A stretch of DNA of 64,000 nt from Isoetes taiwanensis (taxonomy: Eukaryota; Streptophyta; Lycopodiopsida; Isoetales; Isoetaceae): NCBI GenBank assembly GCA_021234155.1, contig JAJEKV010000096.1, positions 2,293,678 through 2,357,677 on the forward strand, given 5' to 3'. The position numbers and the translations under genes are program-made. This document shows, piece by piece, positions 1 through 10,974 of the stretch (the first letter of the stretch is position 1; each line of letters begins with the position of its first letter). The notes under the pieces were generated by a model. That model searched no databases. It worked only from the letters and a program-made list of their open reading frames with translations, and had not been told where the DNA came from.

Positions 1-820
1 TCCTGCAACAGTGTCTGGTATGGGACTATGGACTTCACCCCCAGGGCCCATGCCAAGAAAGCTTTCTGCACCCGCTCCAAGTCATTCCAAGTGGCGAGGG
101 AAATCACCGGGCCCCAGACCTCGACCCCATACAGAAGCACAGGTTCTACTAGCACCTTGAATAGGTGCGATTGGTGGGCCCAATAATACAGCTCTGCCTT
201 GTGGGTATTGTTCTGCATTGCATAGAGTGTCTTCCAACCTGCTGCGACTTGCAGCCGAATAGAATTGTCCCAGTTCATGGCCGACGGAAACTCCACCCTC
301 AAATATTTGTAAGCGGGCACCACTTCAACATTTTTGCCATGCTAAGTTAGGGTCGGAGCCCTTGGCTGGCGTGCAGACGATACGAGAACCACCTTGGTCT
401 TGGCTAAGTTGACGCGCATGTCAGTCATCTGGCAAAATGTGTCCAAGGCATCGAGATGGCATTGCATGTCTGCTTGAGTGTGTGCTAGGAGGTCCACATC
501 ATCAGCGTAGATCAGCTGCCTGGTGGTCTGGTGTAGGAGTTGAGCCCCAGTGGCTCCATTATCAGCAAGTCATCTCTCCAGCTCATCAATATACATGCCA
601 AATAGTGTGGGAGAGAGAGCGCATCTCTGGCAGACCCCAATACTACTCTCGAATGGTTGGCCCGCTGTTGCAGTCGGCCTGTGCATGTCTCATATAACCT
701 ATACACCGCGTTCTGTAGTTCGGCAGGGACGTCTAGCTGCTGCAGTCTTGTCCACAGCTTTTCCCGAGGCACAGTGTCAAAAGCCTTGGCGAAGTCTACG
801 AAGCACCTCTATCGAGCATA
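1..820 (-). pseudogene. LINE reverse-transcriptase fragment (copy A)
   Basis: Read on the minus strand, this is the middle of a non-LTR retrotransposon reverse transcriptase. Near 785-815 it encodes FAKAFDTVPREKLW, the RT motif A region. Near 495-515 it encodes LIYADDVDLLA, the catalytic YADD box, and the reading continues to AKTKVVLVSS. One or more frameshifts separate the two parts around 560-640, where the expected GxxQGCPLSP motif is degraded. Homology stops abruptly near 820, so the 5' end is missing, and the copy runs off the window at base 1. It shares motifs with the two LINE copies at 31-37 kb. It is a dead fragment. Family assignment (RTE-like or another plant LINE) is inference. 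Confidence 0.85.
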
Positions 821-1226
821 TAGGATTTTTAGAGAATCATTTGACTAGAGAAAATTCTCCCTTGTGTCACATATCACGAACTTACTTTTTTTATAACGAA
901 AAGGAAATTTACAACTTTGTGCAAATTCACATACCAAATTATAGGATGGTGTTTATATATACATTGTGATATAAAAAGGTATAAGAATTCCATGGGTTCT
1001 TTTTTATTTCGTGAGATACCTTTAAATACGATCAAGATTCTCTTAGGGCTTTTAAGGCTTCATGAAAGTTTCGTCAAATTTGTATAGATTCCCTTATGTT
1101 TTATAAGGAGAGGAGAAAGCAAGCAATGCCATGTGATCTAATGACTTAATCGGTCACGTTGGGTGGCAGTGGGGTTCGAGTTGCCGTATGCACAGTGATG
1201 GTGCTCATACGGTTCTGATATAGTAA
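821..1226. other. intergenic, no gene seen
   Basis: AT-rich sequence between the LINE fragment and the MULE-like element. No coding pattern, RNA gene or repeat could be supported. Confidence 0.5.
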
Positions 1227-2550
1227 TTACCCTCCAATATGATAAGGCCTTTACAAAGATAAAATATAAAAGGGAAATTTTTAAAAATACCCTTGTATAT
1301 TGCATTAATTGTGAAAATGCCCTTGTATTTTACTTAATTATCAAAACACCCCTAATTTTTCTACTGTATAGAAAGTATGCTACTCTCTGTTGTTTTGCCT
1401 CATTGATTTCGTATTCAGCTTCGATGGGAGAAATAACATCTTTTTGTTCAGTGATAAACAAATCAAGAAGCAATTGATATATATTAAAAGACTGGGATGC
1501 CAAATTTAGAGCAAGAAATGGAACCTGTGGCCTCTATGGAAAGGAGCAAAAAGATATCCATGTTGGAAACATAAAACAATGCCAATGCCATGCACAATAT
1601 GATGGCTAGGGCACTCCATTTTGCTTCTCAAGTCAAGACGATTGTGCACAATCTTTTCAATACATTTTACAGAAGAATATAAGCTTTGTAATCAATCTTC
1701 TGCTGGGATGTCCTTAGCAATTCCGCTTATAAGTCACTATTTTCAAGATTGGGACATTCCTTGTGGAGGATACTTCAAGTGACAGAGAAGGAATAATGGA
1801 GCTTTGACAAGGACTACTCCAGGATGAAGTTATTTTTTCAGAAGTGGACCCATAAGCGAAGTAGTTTTTCAAATCTGTTGAAGTAGCTGCTATGAATAGA
1901 TGGTAGTCACAGGATCTACAACTGATGCTTAGATTTCCAAAAGCTTGGAAAAAGCTTCTTCCGCAGCCAGTGATGCAAAGAATTGTGGAGGATCTTACTA
2001 TGCCGAGGCTTATGCGAGCAATCGATGTTGGGACGCTCACACTGACACTCTCAATATCCACGGTTGTATCCTTTGAGAAATGAAAAGAGCTTCAGCCGAA
2101 ATGAAAAAAATTTGGGATGTTAGAAACGGGATGGGAGGCTCAGGAAAAAATCACAGATTATGTGCAAAATCCATTTTAAATTGGAATGGTAAAAGAAGAG
2201 CTGAGGAGATGAAAAGGCCATTTAGAAGGAATGGAGTGGACGGAGATGGAACTGAATGGAGTGGACGGAGATGGAACTGAATCGCCCAACTTATCACACA
2301 GATCCAAGGGCATTTTGACAATAACAAAAAATATAAGGGCATTTTCACAATTATTGCAAAATATAAGGGTATTTTTAAAATTTTCCCAATATTAAAAACT
2401 AAAGCATCTAAATGCTTTGTTCTTGAGCTCGTCTCCATAAGAACAAGATCCACTAAATTACCTTCCAATATGATAAGGCCTTTACAAAGATAAAATATAA
2501 AAACTAAAGCTTTGTTCTTGTGCTCGTCTCCATAAGAACAAGATCCACTA
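1227..2550. repeat. about 110-bp tandem duplication split by a transposon
   Basis: A block beginning ccaatatgataaggcc occurs at 1233 and again at 2463. The text after each is also shared: aaactaaagc, a short gap, then tttgttcttg and a block ending aagaacaagatccacta. Two tandem units were therefore present before the element at 1272-2387 inserted into the first one. The second unit preserves the empty-site sequence. Confidence 0.8.
1272..2387. mobile_element. non-autonomous Mutator-like element with about 85-bp TIRs
   Basis: The left end reads GGGAAATTTTTAAAAATACC and continues with cattaattgtgaaaatgccc. The right end (2300-2387), reverse-complemented, reads GGGAAAATTTTAAAAATACC and continues with a matching segment, giving inverted arms of about 85 bp. 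The flanking 9-mers aatataaaa (1263-1271) and aatattaaa (2388-2396) agree at 8 of 9 positions. A 9-bp duplication with TIRs starting GGG is typical of plant MULEs. The interior encodes no transposase that I can see. Near the right TIR a 25-bp segment (atggagtggacggagatgga and neighbours) is tandemly repeated at 2230-2280. A captured gene fragment inside (Pack-MULE) is possible but not recognised. Confidence 0.8.
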
Positions 2551-2647
2551 ACGCCTAGACTTGATTCTCCATCTATGACATTAAACAATTTATTCACCTA
2601 ACATAGAGACAAATGAAACAAAAAAGAATTGATAAAGCAAAAAGCAA

Positions 2648-3030
2648 CTTATGATTCATACCATCAATTGAAGGCTGAAAACAGTTAGTGGACCACTTTA
2701 AGTTAACTAGCAATCTAACTAAGGCTTCTAGAACGGGCCAATAATCCTGAATATGATTTATACCATCACTTGAAGGCTGAACTAGGGGGCCGCACTAACT
2801 TATGATCCTATTTTACATCACAGGCCAAACATTAACTCATAAAAAGCTAAAGCACCAATTTTTTTATTTGGCTTACATTTCACTCACCTAACAATGTATA
2901 GATAATAAAATAAAAATACTGATAAAAAATGTATAGATAATGAAACCAAAATATTGATAAAATACGAGGCTGCTTTATCATTTATACCATCAATCAAAGG
3001 CTGGAAACAATTAATGGACCACTTAAAATT
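2648..3030. repeat. three dispersed copies of a roughly 45-bp motif
   Basis: The phrase ataccatca(a/c)t(t/c)(g/a)aaggctg, followed by a segment ending ggaccactt, occurs near 2655, 2758 and 2985 at intervals of roughly 100 and 230 bases. The copies are diverged and non-coding. Confidence 0.6.
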
Positions 3031-3148
3031 AAAGCATCTGCTTATTATCCTGTTATATAATAACAGTCTCTCAATAACTTATTCTCCTGTTTTAGATTGA
3101 CAGACCCAAGTCTTCCTCAGAATAGACCAATGATCTTGGAACTCAGAA

Positions 3149-3315
3149 CCACAATCCATTCAAAATCTTCTTCTGAAATGGAACAATGATCTGATCTTGG
3201 AACTCAAATTTTCCACCATAGATATAGCAAAACCACAATCCATCCAAAATCTTCTTCTGAAATGGAACAATGATCTGATCTTGGAACTCAAATTTTCCAC
3301 CATAGATATAGCAGA
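3149..3315. repeat. 84-bp tandem duplication
   Basis: Two adjacent copies start at 3149 and 3233 with ccacaatccat(t/c)caaaatc and end gatatagcaaaa / gatatagcagaa. They are nearly identical, so the duplication is recent. Confidence 0.9.
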
Positions 3316-3317
3316 AT

Positions 3318-3601
3318 CTAAGGGAATTCGGTCCTCGTACAGAAGCATTTCAAACAAGATAACAAACCGACATAGCTACTCAAGTTGCCAGCTCTTCTTT
3401 CTCTTCTTTGGCAAGAATAGTAGCCATAGCCAAAATGAGCACCATGTAGAATACAATTTCTCTGTTCTAATTATGAATCCAAAAGCTAGAGGGAATTCGG
3501 TTTTCTGGCAAAAGCGTTTTAAACAAACCGACGTAGTCAAGTTGCCACCTTTATAGTAGCCATAATCAGTGCCATGTAGAATACAATTTCTCTGTTCTAA
3601 A
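3318..3601. repeat. diverged direct duplication in the 3' flank of the SIP-like gene
   Basis: Segments 3318-3470 and 3487-3601 share gaattcggt, caaaccgac(a/g)tag, caagttgcca and ccatgtagaatacaattt. The second copy ends just before the stop codon of the minus-strand gene, so it probably overlaps that gene's 3' UTR. Confidence 0.7.
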
Positions 3602-3611
3602 AACGCATCTG

Positions 3612-6600
3612 CTACAACTCAACATGCACAACTGGAAGGTCCTCCATTGGCCAGCCCAGGTCAAAACTTACTAGCCCAATGTCTATTCTATAATCAAAAC
3701 TTACTGGGCACGAGTTTATGGTGCATGAACGTGGTTTCTTTGACGAGAATGCTCCAAACCTTCCATGGCCACGAAGGATCATTTTTACTGTTGCAACCCC
3801 ATTCTCAACTTGGTAATCTAGTGATTTAACTGCCCCTCCAGAATTCATCATATTCAGAAGGCCAATTGGAGCAAAAGACACACCAGGTGACAAGACCTAC
3901 ATAAACGCAATCTTCATTCTCAGCACAAACAAAGACTAAACAGAATGCATCATCAAACTACACAAACCTTCACAGGAGAGAAGGTAAATATTTCATACTC
4001 CAGCACTTTCAACGTCACATGCAATGTTGCACTTCCACCAAGGAACACTATGCTACCTGCATAACAGAAGGTATGTGGCAAGTTGAAGCTGAGTATAATC
4101 ACGTGCCGAGAAGTCAATCCACCGCATCAACTTAGGACTAACCTGTTCTATGGCAATAAGTTACAACATCTCCACCCCAGTCTTTTGGTGCCACGCATTG
4201 GAGATATGGTACATCTTCAGCTTGAACTGTTCCTGTCACTTCTTTTGGAGTTTCATCATGGATTTTGTTTGCCTTATCTACCTTGCACCATCCAGCACCC
4301 TGGCAGTTAAATGCCCCTACAACCCCTGTATGCTCATTCATATTCCATATCTTCAACAAGCTGTGGAGAAAAGTAGGCATGAGATGGAAATCAAGGACAG
4401 CCGGGATGTCAACCAACAACAATGCTTACCTGCGCCCATCCCGTGCAGGATCAGCAAAAAGGCAGTCTTTAGTTGGCCGTCCCGGCAGCCGAGCACGAAG
4501 AACAGATCCATCATGGAAAACGAGCTTCTTCAGCAAGTTGAAATCGTGCTGCCCGGGTGTATCACTAGCAAAAACGGCCAATGCAAATTGTTAAAAGAAA
4601 TGAAGATTGCCAAGCTAGCAACTATCTGCCAACTGACCTAAACCATGCAAAAATGAAAGTGCCCCAAAAATACCTGCACGTGGTTTATCAGCATTCTCCT
4701 ATCTACTTAAAACTTCAAGATTTACTATCCTTCAACTTCAACATTTATTATCCTTCTCAAGTTTTACTTAGCACACCTCACATAAATTCCACAACCACCA
4801 ACTGCACGTGCAGCAGCATGATACTCTGCAGCAGGGTGTAGGCTCTGCAAAAACACAGCCACATGTCAAGAGCATAGCCAAAAAGGACGCATAAAACCAA
4901 CTGCATTGCAAATCTTGGAGATTAGAATCAGCAAGATTCTCAATATTGTTTAACACAGCCACATGTCAAGAGCATAGCCAAAAAGGACGCATAAAACAAC
5001 TGCATTGCAAATCTTGGGGATTAGAATCAGCAAGGTTCTCAACATTGTTTTAAGAATTTCAAGTACACATACTGAAGGTTTGTATGTGGTACTAACAAAA
5101 TGGAACACAATGGTCCATACAATATGATGTTTGATTGCAGCAGCATTCAACACTAAACTAGAAAAAAAAATATTGATTCGTCCAAAGGTACTTACGTGGA
5201 ACATATCCCAGTCTGGCTGCATGAATTCACCCAAAAAGAGACTATTGTAAGCAACTGATGCAATATGAATTGTGTGAGATGCTGGATCCCGTGGCCAGAA
5301 GTCATCAGAGGCTCTCACAACAGCTGTATGTTTTGTACTGGAAAATGAGAAACAGATTAGCACAAACATAGACACCAAACACAAATCATGGTGATGCAAT
5401 TTGTTTTTACCTATATATTCCATCATTGTGATGGCTCATGCAAGCGATAATCCCATTGTCAGGAAAATTTCGAGCAATTGATGCTTCAAGGGCAAGCTGG
5501 TACTCCTTGGTTAGTTTCACACGGCCACCATGCCCCGCAGCTACTGATTCCAAGATGCTTTGACCATCAACTTTTACCCCATCTATGCCAGCATTTGCAA
5601 GGTAGCTATGCAGCTCATCATAAAAATTAAAAACCTTCTGAGGATGGGGAAGTCCTAGACCATTGACAGTTGCACTATCCAGTGCAATGTCAGGCTGGTT
5701 CAGCAATACACCAGGGGAATGAACAGGGTATGTCATTGTGGACTCATAATGTTCCATTCCAGCAAGACCAGGCTTGACACCACCCCAATATCCTGTGATT
5801 GCATGCCACATGTACACAAACCTACATGCACAAAGAAAATTTAAAATGAAAAACAAGACAAAATAGACTGCACGTTATTGAAATTAAAAAGCATGCATAA
5901 TGATTCGTACTTCAAATTGTGGCTTTGTTTAAACATTACAAGATTTGAATTAAAAAACATGCATGAAGATTCATACTTCAAATTATATCTTTGTTTGGCT
6001 TCTTGTATAAGTCTTTTCAATCCTGAGATTGCAGTTCTTCCCAGGGCTGCAGACTCAATCTCATCATGTGCCATGTTCACTAAGCCATTCTTGAACTTAT
6101 GATTCTCCTTTATGCCAGATAATCTGCGAGCAAACCTGTCGACAACAGGCCTCAAGTGTCAATTTGAGATGGCACTATAAATTTACCATGGATAATACCG
6201 TACTATGAAACAAAACTTACTGTGTTCCACTGGTCAACTTCCCATCTGCTTCTTCCTCAGCAGAAGTTATAGACTGCCAACCATCATCAATGATTAAAAA
6301 GCGTGGGGGAGCACCTCCATCACAAAGACTGCAAAAGCACACATGCTGAGAATCCTATGTATACCATCTACAATAATATTGCCTAAATACTAGACTTTGA
6401 CTAGTCTATATCCATACTACTAGGCCCTATTGCAAAACGAAAATACAGACCTCTGCAAGCCTTCCATGACACCCTCAGCTGTCACATCTGTGTAAAATGC
6501 ATCCCATGTACACCATCCAAACCAGTCCAGGATGGGTGGTAACTGCAATACAAAATACTTTTTTGAGGGCATAACCATAAGGTATTTACGCGAAGATAAT

Positions 6601-7627
6601 TTGTATTTATATTTGTATTTGCAGAAGATGAAATTGCGGGCATAACTGTTAAGGTATTTACTAGAAAAAGTTTGTATTTATATTTGTATTTGAAGAAGAT
6701 GAAATCTCCAAGATAGTGAAGAACAAACCTTCTTCTTTTCTCGGTGCCGAAAGCTTTGTAAATGTTCCTCGACAGCCCTGCCATAAATAAAAATGAGAAG
6801 TAATGCTAATTACCATAGCGCTTTATACACTAACTTTTCACTTTCGCTAAGACAATTAACAGTCAATAAATCTTACTCACCTAACTGCATCACCTACAAC
6901 CTGAAACGGATCACTTCCAACGTGCACAAAAATCGAATGTAGACCGCCTCGTGCCTGTACCACTGGGTCCCCTAGAATATCAACAGTAATGCCTTAAGTA
7001 ACAGAGGATACCAACAGTAATGCCTTAAGTAACAGAGGAAGACTTCAAAATACTAAAATTATAAAACAATATGCTTCATACCACTTTCCAAACAAAGATG
7101 CATTTCATCATTATCACTTCCTTGAAGTGATGCTCTGAAAGGCCCATCCAGAAGAGGCAGAAAAACAATATACTCTACATCATTATGACCATCTGGATCA
7201 AGGCAGTTGCCATCTGAATCATATGTTCCATCATTGGTAACACGCCGACTCTCCAACAACAAAAACTGTGTTTCTGAAGGAACGTCTCTTCCACAGTCAC
7301 CCATGGCATGAGTCATCCACCAAAGCCTGAATCTGAAACAGCATATAAACCTAAACCCCCTGCACACATTGCAGAAAAATTTGGTCTTAGAAAATTTCAC
7401 AACTTCAGCCCCTCATAATGATATTTATATAACACTTACTTCAGAACACCCAATGAGAAAACATGCAGACTGTTCGCCTCTGCTGCAGTTGCACCTATAA
7501 ATACACCAGGACAACCAGACTGGGCATCTTGAGTCACTACTATGTTGCTTGGAACCTTTGTTAAAACAGGTCTTCCATGCACCATAAGTTTTCCATTGTG
7601 AACAGACACAGGTGCTGAAATTGTCAT
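3612..7627 (-). CDS. SIP/raffinose-synthase-like GH36 protein, 14 exons, 770 aa
   Basis: Spliced by eye on GT-AG sites: 7627-7440, 7359-7082, 6971-6881, 6777-6729, 6542-6451, 6328-6221, 6135-5977, 5821-5411, 5337-5196, 4844-4777, 4564-4430, 4360-4143, 4056-3968, 3896-3612. Phases agree throughout and give 2313 nt, the usual family length of about 750-780 residues. Visible motifs include [45 protein letters not shown] (nucleophile Asp), [20 protein letters not shown] (acid/base region) and FNCQGAGWC. The family holds raffinose synthases, galactinol-sucrose galactosyltransferases and alkaline alpha-galactosidases (seed imbibition proteins) of raffinose-family oligosaccharide metabolism; the C-terminal half resembles the SIP2/DIN10 type. 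No signal peptide is seen, so cytosol is likely. The ATG at 7627 fits the family N-terminus (MTISAPVSV). The frame stays open upstream to 7711. An AG at about 7682 could be a 5'-UTR intron acceptor. Substrate specificity cannot be read from sequence. Confidence 0.93.
4852..5050. repeat. 100-bp tandem duplication inside intron 9 of the SIP-like gene
   Basis: Copies start at 4852 and 4952 with aacacagccacatgtcaaga and differ at only a few positions. They lie between exons 9 and 10 and do not change the coding sequence. Confidence 0.92.
5868..5999. repeat. tandem duplication of an exon 7 end and its 5' splice site
   Basis: On the minus strand the end of exon 7, its donor (TTGAA|GTATGAATC) and the following intron start are repeated about 70 bp downstream as TTGAA|GTACGAATC near 5913. 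Intron 7 therefore contains a decoy donor. The copies are diverged (aaaaaacatgcat versus aaaaagcatgcat). Confidence 0.85.
6568..6712. repeat. about 75-bp tandem duplication in intron 4 of the SIP-like gene
   Basis: The units gggcataac(c/t)... and ttgtatttatatttgtattt...agaagatgaaat appear twice in a row. The copies are moderately diverged. Confidence 0.8.
6981..7042. repeat. 31-bp tandem duplication in intron 2 of the SIP-like gene
   Basis: caacagtaatgccttaagta followed by acagagga occurs at 6981 and 7012 with no visible change within the unit. Confidence 0.92.
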
Positions 7628-7939
7628 TGGCCTTTGCAGATGAGGAAATAGATCTGCAGGTGGGTCGACTAGGTTTGGGCACCTGTTGAACAAATGACAA
7701 GTACACAACATTTCTCAATACGGGCAGAGCAGCTCCGTATATATATACAATGGCAATATGCCAAGCCAAGCCAAGCAAGTCAGAAGTAGGATTAGTGGCT
7801 GCTTTAGCAATTGCCAGAAATGCAGATTATCAAACAAAGAAGCTAGATCTCCATAGCAACACGAATCAACATTGGGAGCAATTCAGTACAATGCTATTAT
7901 GTCTGTCACGACATTCACATCAAATGCGCATTCGGACAA

Positions 7940-8252
7940 AATGGTAAGAAATATGTTTAGAGATCACTCAACAATTTTTAAGGCCTGCAAAACCATCGCC
8001 AGGAACATGGACAAGATGGTATATATTACTACAATGCCGCAGCTGGAGGACAGGGATTATTAAAAAAAAGATAATCTAGAGCAAATGGGCAAATGCAAAG
8101 TATGCAAGAAATATGTTCAAAGAACATGCAACGATTCTTAAGGCATGCAAAACCATCACCAAGAATATGGACAAGGTGGTGATATATAACTACCTAAAAT
8201 GCCGCAGCTGGAGGACAAAAGAAGAGAATCTTAGAGCAAATGGGCAAATGGA
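7940..8252. repeat. about 165-bp diverged tandem duplication upstream of the SIP-like gene
   Basis: Two units share aagaaatatgtt, ttaaggc(c/a)tgcaaaaccatc, aatgccgcagctggaggaca and agagcaaatgggcaaatg. They lie at 7940-8100 and 8103-8250, in the probable 5' UTR or proximal promoter of the minus-strand gene. Confidence 0.85.
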
Positions 8253-8498
8253 GGAGGAGACAAATTTTTTGACAAGAGGGGAAGAAATTCTACCTCAAGA
8301 GATAATCTCGAGCAACCGGGACCCAATACAAAGCCGCCCAAACCCACTAGGGTAGGCCAGGACCGCCACCGCCTTAAGACAATTTGGCGAGCTGCAGGTG
8401 CGTCCAGAAGAATAATGGCCCACAAGCGGGAGATGGAGAGGGCGAGCTAAAAGGGCAGCAGGTACGTCGGCGTAGGCCAATTCGACCACACGAAATAT

Positions 8499-8697
8499 GC
8501 CACGTGTCATCCATAATCACGAAGTTGGCGGGTCGTTAAAATGCAAATGTCGATGGTCATGTAGCCTAGCCCTCAACATGAACCTAATTTCAGGCAGAGG
8601 TCACATGAAGCAGTCTACAGCTTTGGGCCTTCGTCCTTCTTTCTCGCATGAGGAGTTAAAAACTTGCGGTCTCAATGAAGAACTCTAAGCCACGTGT
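8499..8697 (-). promoter_or_regulatory. two ABRE-like G-boxes upstream of the SIP-like gene
   Basis: GCCACGTGTC (8499-8508) and GCCACGTGTT (8689-8698) contain the palindrome CACGTG in the ACGTGK context bound by plant bZIP ABRE-binding factors. They lie about 870 and 1065 bp upstream of the proposed ATG. Raffinose-family genes are often stress- or ABA-induced, which makes the sites plausible. Function here is inference, and the transcription start is unknown. Confidence 0.45.
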
Positions 8698-8899
8698 TGA
8701 GATCGAACGGATTCCTGTCAATAGGAATCCATTCGACCGAGGACACGAGCCGGTGGAAACAATCCCTGTCAAATGGACTCCATAGCTATCATTTTGTTGC
8801 ATCTTCAATTTTGGACAATTGACTGGGACTATCAGCAGGTACATGTGACCAGACCCTAATCTCCCCCATCTCCACATCTTTGAATGGTTTGGAGGTTAG

Positions 8900-10969
8900 C
8901 GATGTGAAACCTAAATTAGTGGATGATTTTCTAAATTCGTGCTTCAATGCGGCTTTTCTCAAACTAGTTGCCATCTCCAACGAGTGTCGAATATGTTTCA
9001 GCGCTTGACAAAGTTGAGAAGCTTTTTCTTATTAGACGGAGCCCAAACAAAGCCGAACGACTCTATGTCAATATGGTCACTGGCCATTGTTGTCCAACAA
9101 TTATAAGGATATACTTGGTTCCTTGGAGGGACCGGCTCCCTCCCACCAAGTGACCTGAACAGTCTCGAAATTCTCCTTCTTGTTGTCCATTCGAGGGTCT
9201 TCAATAGCATACCCTACCCAGGGCATAAGATATCGTCCAAGCATGTTTTAATGAATTGGTGATAGCGAGAGTTTTTATAGCTTGGAAACCTTCATTGCTA
9301 GTCACTTTCACTGAGGTGGATCGCTTTGGCCAATGGGCTTTTATCTTGTGGTAGGAACATGGAGCTCGGTATAGTCTTGTGAACATATATGCTCATAACA
9401 AATCTCATCAGAGTTATGGGCATCTTTAATCCAAGATGCTTAGTATGGACCATGAGATTTCGTGGATTCTTATGCTTGATTCTAGAGACATATGCTGCAG
9501 CCAAGATTAGCTTTGTACATGTTTTGTGTTAAGAGCTTCTACAATGATGAAAACATGGATTTTTAGTGACAAATAGATAGAATTGTCCCTCCAGAGCTGC
9601 ATCTAGATGTAGGATAAGGTATGCCAATTGGAATTAGATGATTGCAGGGGCTATTGCAGATAGAATCAGCCCCAAAGACTTAGGATTTGATTCAACAAAT
9701 GAAAGAGGAATTGATTTTGCAATGAAAGACCAGATAAAATATCGTTTTTGGATAAATCAGGGATCTTGTGGATAGATTTTTGGAGCTATTAGATTGAGCT
9801 CGGATTCAAAGAGAAACAGGCTGAAATTGCTTAGAGAGTGCCAGTTATAATTTTAAAAGTGCCGATTTATCAAAGACAACTCCGAAAAGCCAAGATCGAT
9901 TAAGGAAGAGCTCCATCCTTCTTGTTGTTTGTTGGTTTCTCTTGTCTAGTTTGTTAATGTTCTTTTGTCATGTTTGCCTCTTTGTTAACAAATTGTTATT
10001 TAATGATATAAAGAAATATACAAGGCATCCAAAAGGGAAATATGCACCAAGGCATGGATTTGGTACAGACTATCCATTGAGTAAGTTCAGGTGCAACTAC
10101 AAGGGATTTGGAAGAAAGACAAGAGATGAATATATATGTAAAAACTTGCATTGTTGAACTTTGTAACTAGGAAATTGTAACATCTAAGACTAATGGGTTA
10201 TTATAAATTTGGCTCCTCAAGATGGGGTCTAGGTCTGGAGATCAATTTGACATGTGGTGTAAGCATCCATGATCTTGCGAACTCACTTTGGATTCACCAA
10301 TAACTCCATTAAGATAAGGAAGTGGATTTTAATCATAAGAATCTGAAACGCCAAGGTTAAGTGAATTGTATATAGAAGCATGGGATGTCGAGATGGAGAT
10401 TGAAGGTACTGGGATAAGAGATAGAGTTTAGTTTGGCCAAGGCAGTCATCAGGAGCTTATGGGGACTTCTACATATGGATGGCGGGAAGTACTCTTTGTC
10501 TAATGATATACCTAAGCTATGAATTTGATAATGGACGAATTTTGCATTCCTTATGGGCAGAATGAGCTTTTTTTGTAAGCTATGCATATAGGAGAATGTT
10601 AGTATTTCTATTTGTGCAATAAAGTGCATAAATGTTAGACCTACATCACTATGACACAAGACTTGTGACTTCCATTGTGATTATAATCTACTTTGACATG
10701 GTTAGTTGGTATAGGCAACCTTGGCAAGAGAGTGAGCTAGACACGTATAATAAATGTCGTGACGCATGTCCATGGTCTTGCATTGCACCACTGTTGTCTT
10801 GACATTTTGATTTCTCTTTTATCCTACGGGGTCGGGCTTCCAGATTTAGTAGCCTGAGTTGCTCTGGCATGTTCATGTAATCAGTGTTTCTATGTTATGT
10901 TCTTGTGCTTTGTGACACTGGGCTTAGTTCTTCTAGCAGTACGTCAACTCTTGAACTCCATGGTAAGAG
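8900..10969. other. decayed repetitive or intergenic DNA, unassigned
   Basis: No recognisable protein. Minus-strand readings near 9000-9500 are open for 60-70 codons but do not resemble a family I know. The LTR retrotransposon at 10975 is inserted in this sequence, which resumes at 23386. Confidence 0.5.
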
Positions 10970-10974
10970 GTCCT
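10970..10974. repeat. left 5-bp target-site duplication (GTCCT)
   Basis: GTCCT directly precedes the 5' LTR and recurs at 23386-23390 directly after the 3' LTR. A 5-bp duplication is normal for Ty3/gypsy integration and defines the element boundaries. Confidence 0.93.

Noticed and set aside
1714-2061. 115-codon minus-strand frame inside the MULE-like element as a gene
   Set aside because: No domain or protein-like motif; likely a chance open frame in non-autonomous element DNA.
7629-7778. Ser-rich frame upstream of the SIP start ([10 protein letters not shown]) as a plastid transit peptide
   Set aside because: It is in a different frame from the SIP coding sequence and no splice rescues it convincingly.
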